Assembly (NCBI RefSeq): GCF_000190315.1
Contig: NC_015151.1
Location: 1,736,001 to 1,800,000, forward strand
Source: Vulcanisaeta moutnovskia 768-28
GTDB lineage: Archaea; Thermoproteota; Thermoprotei; Thermoproteales; Thermocladiaceae
Length of the DNA: 64,000 nt
Direction: 5' to 3'
The notes beneath the pieces are model-generated. The model did no database searches. It saw only the letters and a program-made list of their open reading frames with translations, and had not been told where the DNA came from. A program made the position numbers and the translations under genes. Shown here in pieces: positions 44,007 to 51,780 of the stretch (positions are counted from its first letter, which is position 1; each line of letters starts with the position of its first letter).

Positions 44007-44876
44007 ATGATAATGCTAATACCTGTATTGATCATTGCAATAATGATTGGAATGCTAATCCTAGGTCTGCTCAGACCACCATTAACAGTCATAATACCGC
44101 TCCTAGGTATCTACATAATACTAATGTTAATACCGTACATAATACCAAACCTAACAATTAATCAGTATCTTAGTATCAAATATATAGTAATCCCGATAAT
44201 AGGCTTAGTTATAGGTTATGGGATGTCCATTTTGATAAATAAGTATATGAGTATTGATGTACGGTCACTATTTAAACTAAACCAGGGTCAAAAGACGGTC
44301 TCTAAGAGGCCTAGAAAGATCACGAATAAGCAAAAAAGCGAGAAGAAACCAGGGATTAAGCCCGAGGACTTAGATAAGATAATTCCTAAATCCATTGACG
44401 ACTTAAGACTTGGAATAACAACTAATGAAGCATTGGGTAGTTGGATTGAGTATTACGATGGATGGACCGACACCATAATAAGCGTATCAAGAAGGTTCAT
44501 AGACATCAAGGATAGTACAGAGATTATTAGTAAGGAGGCCTTATTTCTATCGAGGATTAGGCAGTATGAGAATAAAGCCCTATCGCTGGGTCTTACCTTA
44601 AAGGAGGAATCTGCATTTAAGAAGCAAAGGCAGAGAAGATCAAGGTCTAAGAGTAATGAGGATAAATTAATAGTATATGTGAAGCCTGAGGATGTGACTA
44701 CCGATTTAATGACTACTGCGCAATTAATGAGTGGTTATGTTGAGGAGTTCAACAATATAGTCGAGAAGTTAATACGTGATAAAGAGATTTCTCAATATAT
44801 GATTAATTCGCAGATACTAGTTCTCTATATAGATGGAATACCTAGAAAGTTCGTAACTCTTCATAAGGAGAGCTAA
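44007..44876 (+). CDS. three-helix membrane protein of the secretion-ATPase cluster
   Basis: 289 residues. Three transmembrane helices (about 1-22, 27-48 and 60-80) are followed by a basic linker and a soluble region with coiled-coil potential. The last 65 residues (VKPEDVTTDLM ... GYVEEFNNIVEKLI ... LVLYIDGIPRKFVTL) match the C-terminus of the convergent gene ending at 44873. It may serve as the membrane platform for the ATPase in place of TadC, which it does not resemble. Its last 4 bases overlap that convergent gene. Confidence 0.78.
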   Translation: MIMLIPVLIIAIMIGMLILGLLRPPLTVIIPLLGIYIILMLIPYIIPNLTINQYLSIKYIVIPIIGLVIGYGMSILINKYMSIDVRSLFKLNQGQKTVSKRPRKITNKQKSEKKPGIKPEDLDKIIPKSIDDLRLGITTNEALGSWIEYYDGWTDTIISVSRRFIDIKDSTEIISKEALFLSRIRQYENKALSLGLTLKEESAFKKQRQRRSRSKSNEDKLIVYVKPEDVTTDLMTTAQLMSGYVEEFNNIVEKLIRDKEISQYMINSQILVLYIDGIPRKFVTLHKES

Positions 44877-45277
44877 GTATTCTCTTTTTGTATTATTATC
44901 ATTATTGGTATTGAATCAATAAGTAAAGTGATTATTGGGCGATTCCTATCAATATTGAGGGTCTCTAATCTGTCAATAATTGACTTTATAATTGCAGATC
45001 TTCTTTGTATATAGCCAGCGACATCATTTATTACATTACTTCTTGTACTAGAACCTGGCTTATAAACGATTCTTAAGGAGAATACTTCTGAGGAACCGTC
45101 AACAAACTTAATATTTTCAGAAATTTCACTGGCCAATGCAATATTATTTTCTGCACCTAAAATTTCATTCCAATTCTGCTTGAGCATATACATAAATCTA
45201 TATGAGTTACTCAATTCACCCTTTAGTGTTTGAATTAGTTCATTTAGTGATTCAAATCTCTTAATTTCGACAATCAT
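44873..45277 (-). CDS. cluster protein with shared helix-hairpin module (134 aa)
   Basis: Last gene of a four-gene minus-strand operon. The N-terminal strand and helix (VEIKRFESLNELIQTLKGEL) resemble the plus-strand protein at 43682. The C-terminal module is IVYKP, then GYIQRRSAIIKSIIDRL, then TLLIDSIPIMIIIQKE, which lines up with the end of the membrane protein at 44007. The start overlaps the upstream gene's stop by 4 bases. No known family. Confidence 0.75.
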   Translation of the reverse strand: MIVEIKRFESLNELIQTLKGELSNSYRFMYMLKQNWNEILGAENNIALASEISENIKFVDGSSEVFSLRIVYKPGSSTRSNVINDVAGYIQRRSAIIKSIIDRLETLNIDRNRPIITLLIDSIPIMIIIQKENT

Positions 45278-45915
45278 GATAATCCACCCACCTCTTCTTC
45301 AATCTTCCTAAATGGCTCTGGATAGTTTATATTATCTAATTTCACGATAGTTTCGACATTCCTTGAATTATTACTAATCGATGAAATTATTTCATCAATC
45401 ATCTTCATGAGCCTAGCAACCTCATCAGCGGTTAAGCCAACAATACTACTTAAAATGCTGGGTATTTCAGTGGTTTCCCTGATGTTAGGTAAGTATAACA
45501 GTGATGTCTCCGACATGTCGGGCAATGAGTAACCTATTACCACATCTATTGATGCATCATCTATTATAATCACATAATCATCATTCACGCCAAGTTTTTC
45601 AGTAAATTCCATGGCCTGTTTAATAGACATTAATACATTCGTATAATAATTAATTGCATCTCTTATTGCATCCTTATAGCCATTAGCTGTTAATGTGTAA
45701 ATCACCTCAATATCATCAATCTTGGTCGTTACGTTGGTATTGCCCTTAACTAATGTGGCTGGTGATTTACTCCTCAATTCCCTAATCATTTTATTCATGG
45801 TTTCATTATCAGGACTATACGCATAAATCTCACTAATAACCTGGAGTATCTCATTAAGTCTATTACCAAGACTTAAAACTATATCTTTCAACCTATCACT
45901 TCTTAGTACTATCAA
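45274..45915 (-). CDS. cluster protein with shared helix-hairpin module (213 aa)
   Basis: TTG start at 45915, overlapping the upstream gene by 20 bases. The N-terminal strand-helix is IVLRSDRLKDIVLSLGNRLNEIL. A central module has strand IEVIYTLTA, helix DAINYYTNVLMSIKQAMEFTEKL and hairpin YVIIIDDASIDVVIGYS, the same order as in its neighbours. An additional helical C-terminus (about residues 150-213) is unique to this member. No known family. Confidence 0.72.
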   Translation of the reverse strand: MIVLRSDRLKDIVLSLGNRLNEILQVISEIYAYSPDNETMNKMIRELRSKSPATLVKGNTNVTTKIDDIEVIYTLTANGYKDAIRDAINYYTNVLMSIKQAMEFTEKLGVNDDYVIIIDDASIDVVIGYSLPDMSETSLLYLPNIRETTEIPSILSSIVGLTADEVARLMKMIDEIISSISNNSRNVETIVKLDNINYPEPFRKIEEEVGGLS

Positions 45916-46285
45916 GTTCGATCACCACTAAGGATGGTACGTCTCCAAAGTATCTAACTATTGCCTTAAATTCATGCCCCTTAAGCTTACCTAACCTACC
46001 TTCAAGGGTCTCATAAATAGCGTATTCTAACTTAAGAAATTGAAGTGCCTTTGAAAATAGTTCCCTATAAGCCTCCTTTGATGGTTCCTTATATATTATT
46101 ATTGGAATAGAGTTGGGTATATCAATAATTACCTTTTCGCTCCTATCAGGTAGATCAGTCTCATTATTTATCTTATCGTATATATCGGATAGTCTCTTAA
46201 CATAATCAGTAACCTTCCTCTTATTTTCTAATATCCTCCTGTGCAGCTCATCGACATTAATATTAATATCTATATTCGTGCTCAT
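45896..46285 (-). CDS. cluster protein with shared helix-hairpin module (129 aa)
   Basis: The N-terminal coiled-coil hairpin is followed by the shared module: strand PNSIPIIIYKEPSKE, helix KALQFLKLEYAIYETLEGRLGKL and strands FKAIVRYFGDVPSLVVIELD. ATG 46285 overlaps the preceding stop by 4 bases (ATGA). It is the second gene of the minus-strand operon. No known family. Confidence 0.72.
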   Translation of the reverse strand: MSTNIDININVDELHRRILENKRKVTDYVKRLSDIYDKINNETDLPDRSEKVIIDIPNSIPIIIYKEPSKEAYRELFSKALQFLKLEYAIYETLEGRLGKLKGHEFKAIVRYFGDVPSLVVIELDSTKK

Positions 46286-46677
46286 GGCATTATCACCAGT
46301 CTTGTCTTTTTATTTGCATAGTCAATAAGCACCATTACTGAGGCATCCCTACCCTTAATGCCATTTAAGTATTTATTTATCTTTTCAATTTCGTTTACTA
46401 CATAGTTAATATTATCATCTATTACATTCAACTTACTTAGTAACCATGTTGAGTGTGGTGCGATATGTATGTTCATCGTGTGAGGTATAGCATGTACTGT
46501 TATTACTTGGTGAGACGGTTGAAAACCAAGTTTTGTAAGTTTATCCTCAATCTCTGCGTTTATTTTCAGCTTCTCCTTAATTGCCCCATAGCGTTCCCTT
46601 AGGTTTAATAATTGTTCTTTAATTATATTCAATTTACTTATTGCGTCCTCAATTGTGTTAAACAGAAGTACTAACAT
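46282..46677 (-). CDS. cluster protein with shared helix-hairpin module (131 aa), first of operon
   Basis: First gene of the four-gene operon. A TATA-like box on the minus strand (about 46700-46710) is 26 bases before ATG 46677, so the message is leaderless. The N-terminal strand-helix is LVLLFNTIEDAISKLNIIKEQL. The C-terminal module is MNIHIAPHS, helix NVIDDNINYVVNEIEKINKYL, then VMVLIDYANKKTRLVIMP. It resembles its neighbours in order of elements and length. No known family. Confidence 0.74.
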   Translation of the reverse strand: MLVLLFNTIEDAISKLNIIKEQLLNLRERYGAIKEKLKINAEIEDKLTKLGFQPSHQVITVHAIPHTMNIHIAPHSTWLLSKLNVIDDNINYVVNEIEKINKYLNGIKGRDASVMVLIDYANKKTRLVIMP

Positions 46678-46754
46678 TCAGATTCTCATTAATTAGGCTA
46701 TATTTATTCTTTACTTGTGAGAGTTAATGGTGAGTCTCGTACGACAGTTAAACA

Positions 46755-46982
46755 CTACGTCTCTTCCCTAATCAACCTGGAGATCTCACTAATGGCCTTA
46801 CTTATGTCCTTAACGTCATCATGAATCTCTATTATCTCTGCTATGAGTAATGAATTATCAAGGCACCTTAGAAGTAGGTCGGCCCAACTCCTTGAATGAT
46901 ACAACTGCTTAAGTTTCTTTAACTCTTCATATTGCCTATCATCAACCTCAATTACAATTCTTCTCTTGCCATTTTTAGCCAT
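46755..46982 (-). CDS. small ribbon-helix-helix-like protein
   Basis: The 75-residue protein starts with a basic strand RRIVIEVDDRQYEELKKLKQLYHSRSWADLLLRCL, the usual strand-helix-helix of RHH DNA-binding proteins. A second helical segment follows (IIEIHDDVKDISKAISEISRLI). It could regulate the adjacent cluster or be an antitoxin-like protein; no toxin gene is next to it. The assignment rests only on pattern. Confidence 0.6.
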   Translation of the reverse strand: MAKNGKRRIVIEVDDRQYEELKKLKQLYHSRSWADLLLRCLDNSLLIAEIIEIHDDVKDISKAISEISRLIREET

Positions 46983-47026
46983 GCCACTGAATAAACATTA
47001 ACCTAATTTAAAATTAACCCCCCAGA

Positions 47027-49426
47027 CTATTTACTCCTCTTTTGTAACTTAGTGACACTAATCATAAACTCTGGTATTTCGACATACTTTACATAGTATT
47101 GAATGAGCAATTTAATTACCTCCCTAAGCATAAGCATTAATGTCGACTTCCTAATACTAAGAACCTTAGCAGACTCCCTCCAAGGCCTTGCCTGCAACAC
47201 CTTACAAATTAGCGCCTCCTCATAGAACTGAGGAAGATTAATACTATCAACACCCCTCCTTAAATAATACGTTTTTACCAACTCTGTTATTGCATCAGCA
47301 GTGTTCTCGTAGGTCATTGGACCCCATGAATAAGCAACTAAACGCCTAGTCTGAGCCTCAGTAAGCCTTGGAGTATAACCAGGATCTAATGCCTGACCCC
47401 AGTCAGTTAGTAGCATCCTGACTACGTCAGGTTCCATATCATGGAATGGACCCTGCAATGAATTAAGCAGTCTTAATCTAAACTCCTTATTTGCATAGAT
47501 AATAATGTCTCTTGTCTTCTCATTTATTGGCTTAACAAGCAATACACTATACTCACCACTTATTGGATTCCTCTCGGGGCTTATGTGTACGGGCATGTAG
47601 CCATTCTTAATCCAGAAATTCAGTAATTTGGCGTTAACTCCAAAGCCCACACCAACCCAATCAATACCTCTCTCCCTAGCCTCTTCCTCAATTCTCTTAA
47701 GCATCTCAGTGCCTAGACCCTTATCCTGAAGTTCGGGATGCGTGGCAATCCTTATTATCCTCCAGCCCTTCAATTTAGCAAAATCCGTAAGTCCCCAATA
47801 CTTGATTAGCCTATCAGGTATTATGTTTCCAGGTAGTTTCAATCCTCTCACAACCATATCAATCATATCATCACCTATACCACCCTCCTCAGCCAATTCA
47901 ACGGACACCACAATCTTGCCATTACTTAATGATAACGCTCTTATGAAGTGGTGAGGCGCATCCATCATCATGCCTAAGTCATCCGGTTCATTCCTATAAT
48001 GTGCTTGAACGTATATTCCGAAGAACTGCCTTAGTTGTTCCTCGTTCAATAAGAAGAATTCCTTAAGATCGGGAATTAAGTAATTGAATTCATGCCTATT
48101 TATCAATTCTTGATCCTCATCAGTTATCCTGGCGGGCTCGGCATCAAGTAACAATGTATCAAATAACCACTGTTCCACTGGGTCATTGGGTGCATACCTA
48201 ATTGGTTCCTTAAGCTCATACTCAATAATCCTCGTATTCTTATCCTCACGTAGATACTTAAGGAACCTAAGGCTAAAGCCTCTGCCAGCGCCCTCATAAC
48301 CATGTATTGTCGATGCATATATAACCCTGCTAAACCTCTCGTGTATTCCGTAAAGCACGGGTAATGGTATCATTGCCGCCTCATCAACCACAACAATATC
48401 CCTATCATCCTCACTAAGCATGTCATAAGGCCTTATGTAATCTATGAAGACTGAAATGCCAACCTTCACCGAAACCACATCATTACCCCAATAGCTTGTG
48501 CTCACATCATAGTTTAGTGCCTTAAGTCCCTTTATTACGAACTCCATTAATGTAGAGACATTACTGGGATTCATTGCCGTAACCGCGAACCTTACCCTAC
48601 CCTTAATCTTCCTAAGCCTATGTGCTAAGGCAGCCAACGCAAGACCAATAACTGCTGACTTACCTCTGCCTCTATCAGCAATCAATACTACATTGACCTT
48701 CTTACCCCTTGGAGGTCTCTCCATTAGTACCTCCATCGCTCTAAGCGTCTCAACCTGGTCTTGGGTCTTAGCGAGCTCATATATAGTCCTTGTAAACTTC
48801 ATCCTCTCAGGCATTACTATCTCCCTTGGCCTCCAGGGCTGTGAATCACCAAGGACTGGCTCCTTAATTAACTTATTATTATCGGTATCAATTATCAATG
48901 CCTTATCCATGCTCATTAGCTTATTCCAGAACCTTACCTTTAGGAAGTGCCTAACATGTTCAGGTCCATATTGAGGAACCAAAAGGCTTTGTTGGAACTT
49001 CGTTAATTGCTTTATCCAATCATTCAATGGTGGCACCATGAATACGTAAATACCGCCACCCCTAACGATGCCTCCTAATCTACCCACATCATTTGGCTTC
49101 AAATCGTTCATTAGATCGAGAACAGCAAAATCGACAGTGATACCAAGGAGCTTATCAGTATCTTTATATGGTCTATAATCAATATTTATGGGAATTCCCT
49201 CAATAAGGTCCTTAAGTTTACCCATCCTTCTCTGGGCATCGGAGTACTCCGGTTGGTACATGTATAGTCCATGTGGATCCTTAACAAGCGATGAGAATAC
49301 CCTAAGGGACTCTGCCGCATACTTAGCAATTTTTTCCTCATTAGTACCCACAAGCACAATAAGTCTTCTGTGATTTGATGATAATCCCTCCCTAACCAAT
49401 CCCTGCAACAGCTCAATCCAGCCCAT
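47027..49426 (-). CDS. tmcA: tRNA(Met) cytidine acetyltransferase TmcA
   Basis: The 799-residue enzyme has the TmcA/NAT10 architecture. An N-terminal DUF1726-like domain is followed by the helicase/ATPase module with VVLIADRGRGKSAVIGLALAAL (Walker A near residue 240) and VVVDEAAMIPLPVL. The GNAT acetyltransferase domain has IIRIATHPELQDKGLGTEMLKRIEEEARER, and a tRNA-binding tail follows. It makes N4-acetylcytidine in tRNA and, in hyperthermophiles, in many RNAs. The palindromic TATA GCTTATAAGC at 49460-49469 serves this gene on the minus strand. Confidence 0.94.
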   Translation of the reverse strand: MGWIELLQGLVREGLSSNHRRLIVLVGTNEEKIAKYAAESLRVFSSLVKDPHGLYMYQPEYSDAQRRMGKLKDLIEGIPINIDYRPYKDTDKLLGITVDFAVLDLMNDLKPNDVGRLGGIVRGGGIYVFMVPPLNDWIKQLTKFQQSLLVPQYGPEHVRHFLKVRFWNKLMSMDKALIIDTDNNKLIKEPVLGDSQPWRPREIVMPERMKFTRTIYELAKTQDQVETLRAMEVLMERPPRGKKVNVVLIADRGRGKSAVIGLALAALAHRLRKIKGRVRFAVTAMNPSNVSTLMEFVIKGLKALNYDVSTSYWGNDVVSVKVGISVFIDYIRPYDMLSEDDRDIVVVDEAAMIPLPVLYGIHERFSRVIYASTIHGYEGAGRGFSLRFLKYLREDKNTRIIEYELKEPIRYAPNDPVEQWLFDTLLLDAEPARITDEDQELINRHEFNYLIPDLKEFFLLNEEQLRQFFGIYVQAHYRNEPDDLGMMMDAPHHFIRALSLSNGKIVVSVELAEEGGIGDDMIDMVVRGLKLPGNIIPDRLIKYWGLTDFAKLKGWRIIRIATHPELQDKGLGTEMLKRIEEEARERGIDWVGVGFGVNAKLLNFWIKNGYMPVHISPERNPISGEYSVLLVKPINEKTRDIIIYANKEFRLRLLNSLQGPFHDMEPDVVRMLLTDWGQALDPGYTPRLTEAQTRRLVAYSWGPMTYENTADAITELVKTYYLRRGVDSINLPQFYEEALICKVLQARPWRESAKVLSIRKSTLMLMLREVIKLLIQYYVKYVEIPEFMISVTKLQKRSK

Positions 49427-49488
49427 AACCTCTGAGCAAGTAAATCAAATTGAGTTAGGGCTTATAAGCATATGCAAATGGTAGTAAT

Positions 49489-49556
49489 TAGTGATTGGGC
49501 GCGTTGGTTCTGAGGGTTATGATGAGAGACGGGCGAGAAGGATGATTAATCACGCT
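49489..49556 (+). ncRNA. possible C/D-like small RNA, incomplete
   Basis: A TATA box at 49460-49469 reads on both strands. About 26 bases after it come a degenerate C box GTGATTG (49491-49497), a 12-base guide, D' CTGA (49510-49513) and C' ATGATGA (49519-49525). No D box follows at any usual distance, so this is not a canonical guide RNA. GTGATT and AATCAC (49548-49553) could close a stem. Low confidence. Confidence 0.25.
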
Positions 49557-50106
49557 TAGGAAAAATAGAGCTACAGGTTATAATGCCTTTTTTAAGCGCA
49601 TCAACAAATTTAAGGTAATCATTGTAAACATCCCTAATCCACTCATTAATGCCCTTAAAATACACGGGGCTCGTCGAAACAAGCTCAAGGATCTCATCAT
49701 TACTTAACTTACCAATGTAGTAACATGGATCCTTAAGCAATAAGACTCTTCGATATTCCCTAGCAATTATAGGCGTGATGGGCGTGCCAGGGATACCGTT
49801 TACATACTTAAGATACACCTCAACGTCATTCAGGGAAATACTGTTTCTAAATCCTCTACTCTCCCACTCATCAACTAGTGCATAGAAATAATTAATTAAG
49901 TCATCGATATAGGGATTTCCATTATTGTAATACATAAGTACAATGGGATGATTAACCCACCCACGCTTGCCATCATTAATAATGCCCATCCTCCTAAGTA
50001 TTGCCAACAAGACCTGCTTGGTTTCAACTCGTTGTTTACCAAGCCGTAGATTATCCAGGAATTGCGCCGATTTTCTATACTCAATGTATGGTCTAAACAC
50101 CTGCAT
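49546..50106 (-). CDS. pyrimidine-dimer DNA glycosylase-like protein (MSMEG_6728 type)
   Basis: The 186-residue protein starts MQVFRPYIEYRKSAQFLDNLRLGKQRVE, followed by KQVLLAILRR and GWVNHPIVLMYY, then a DEWESRGF segment. This is the pattern of the small family annotated as pyrimidine-dimer glycosylase/MSMEG_6728, related to T4 endonuclease V. A role in UV or base damage repair is plausible but inferred. The start is ATG 50106. Confidence 0.72.
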   Translation of the reverse strand: MQVFRPYIEYRKSAQFLDNLRLGKQRVETKQVLLAILRRMGIINDGKRGWVNHPIVLMYYNNGNPYIDDLINYFYALVDEWESRGFRNSISLNDVEVYLKYVNGIPGTPITPIIAREYRRVLLLKDPCYYIGKLSNDEILELVSTSPVYFKGINEWIRDVYNDYLKFVDALKKGIITCSSIFPKRD

Positions 50107-50165
50107 TGGCTATGTACGTATTACTTTGTTTTATTTCATTTTCCATGATTATTAATGATAGAGGT

Positions 50166-50180
50166 AGTACTTAAAAATAC
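50166..50180 (+). promoter_or_regulatory. TATA-type promoter of the nuoM/nuoL unit
   Basis: AGTACTTAAAAATAC at 50166-50180 lies 26 bases before the ATG at 50201. The first codon transcribed is therefore that of the 32-codon gene, not nuoM. Confidence 0.6.
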
Positions 50181-50200
50181 GGTCTTTCCTTAAGGCACGT

Positions 50201-50299
50201 ATGCTAATGAATAGTACCGAATTGCAAAGGTATTACTTAATGACGTATCAATGCAGAAATGTATCATTAATCAAGAAGGCAATGACAGGTGATGAGTAA
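50201..50299 (+). CDS. leaderless 32-residue small protein coupled to nuoM
   Basis: A short frame: ATG 50201, TAA 50297-50299, whose last base is the A of the nuoM ATG (TAATG). The ATG is where a transcript from the TATA box at 50166-50180 would begin. The product (starts MLMNSTELQRYYLM, ends KKAMTGDE) is soluble and charged at the end, with no membrane segment. It may be a coupling leader peptide for nuoM, or a tiny accessory subunit. Confidence 0.5.
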   Translation: MLMNSTELQRYYLMTYQCRNVSLIKKAMTGDE

Positions 50300-51780
50300 T
50301 GCTCATGCAAAGTGATCCAGTACTATTAGCATCTTTAGCCTTACCTTTCGTGGCTTCAGTAATAGCTGGAATAATAGGTAAGAGGTTCAGTAGGGTTGCA
50401 ATGATTATAACCTCTATATCCTTTATACCATTATTTATATACTCATCATACTTACTAGTACTTGGTAAGGCTTACTTAATTCCACTTGGCGCCCTGCCAA
50501 GACCAATAGGTATGGTCTATTTGATAAGTGATGGCTTAAGTAATGCATTTGGTTTGGCAATAGCGCTTGTTGGAATAGCGCTGGAAATAGCTTCTTATCC
50601 ATACATGAAGCATAGATTCCATGTATTAGAACTAACTGAGCAATTCGATGTATATTACCTACTCTTTACCTTATGCGCGGCAAGTATGGAATTAATGATA
50701 TATTCATATAACTTATTGTTAATGTATATAGCCCTAGAGGTTTCATTAATAACACCTGTCATACTAATTTATTACTATGGTTATGATACGCAGGGTATGA
50801 CAAGACGCTGGATTGCACTTCTTTATTTCGTATATGGAATGTTAGCAAGTACATTATTCCTAATAGGCGCCGTTATGGTTGGTCTAGAGAATGGGACAAT
50901 GGATCTCTATACAATAAAGAGCATATCAGTTATAGCGTGGGCATTAATGTTCATAGGATTATTAATAAAATTACCAAGCTTTGGTCCACATGTATGGATA
51001 CCTTGGGTTCATGGATCTCATCCAACTCCAGTAGCGGCGTTAATATCAGGGCTTGTTGGATTAATGGCTTATGTACTAGCTAGGATATACCTAGTCTCTC
51101 CATATTTCATAAACATGTTTAGATTACCAATACTCGTTTATGCAATAGTTGGTGGGATCATAATAAGTCTTGGTGTGATTAGGCATAGTTACCACTATAA
51201 GTGGTTGCTTGCATATTCAACAGCGGCTAACTCCACGTACTTATTAATAGGACTTGCACTAGGTCCTTATGGAATACTTGGACTAACAATGCATTATATA
51301 TCACACTTATTCGGCAAAACAATACTCTTCATGACCGCTGCATCAATAATTGTTTACTATGAGGAATTTGACATGAAAAAAATGGGTGGTCTTCAGACGT
51401 ATATGCCATCGGTTGGTGCAGCTGCTGTACTCGGTTGGATGGCGCTTTCAGGAATACTAACATTATCAATGCTTGCCGAGTTTTACCTATTTCTTGGATT
51501 AATAAATGTTATACTGCCTTCATATCCATTATGGGTATTCATAGGTTTAGCCAGTGGATTAGCTATCATATTTGTGTTAACGGGGTACTACGGCTTCTGG
51601 GCTCTTAAGCAGGTGTTTTATGGGCAATCTAGGGGTAATTACCATAAGGTAAGCGTTGATCCTAAACTCGTAATACCATTATACGTACTTGGTCTAGCCG
51701 CGATAATACTTTTATTCCCACCAGCATCCACATACCTCGTGCATTCAGTACTAATGAGTATTAGTATGATAATGAGGTGA
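50299..51780 (+). CDS. nuoM: complex I antiporter-like subunit, NuoM type
   Basis: The 493-residue proton-pumping membrane subunit has about 14 transmembrane helices. The conserved transmembrane Glu is in LMYIALEVSLITPVILIYYYG (near residue 147), and the Lys-rich proton channel helices are around LLIKLPSFGPHVWIPWVHGSHPTPVAALISG. It is coupled to the small gene upstream by TAATG and to nuoL downstream by TGATG. None of the other complex I genes are in the window. Confidence 0.9.
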   Translation: MLMQSDPVLLASLALPFVASVIAGIIGKRFSRVAMIITSISFIPLFIYSSYLLVLGKAYLIPLGALPRPIGMVYLISDGLSNAFGLAIALVGIALEIASYPYMKHRFHVLELTEQFDVYYLLFTLCAASMELMIYSYNLLLMYIALEVSLITPVILIYYYGYDTQGMTRRWIALLYFVYGMLASTLFLIGAVMVGLENGTMDLYTIKSISVIAWALMFIGLLIKLPSFGPHVWIPWVHGSHPTPVAALISGLVGLMAYVLARIYLVSPYFINMFRLPILVYAIVGGIIISLGVIRHSYHYKWLLAYSTAANSTYLLIGLALGPYGILGLTMHYISHLFGKTILFMTAASIIVYYEEFDMKKMGGLQTYMPSVGAAAVLGWMALSGILTLSMLAEFYLFLGLINVILPSYPLWVFIGLASGLAIIFVLTGYYGFWALKQVFYGQSRGNYHKVSVDPKLVIPLYVLGLAAIILLFPPASTYLVHSVLMSISMIMR

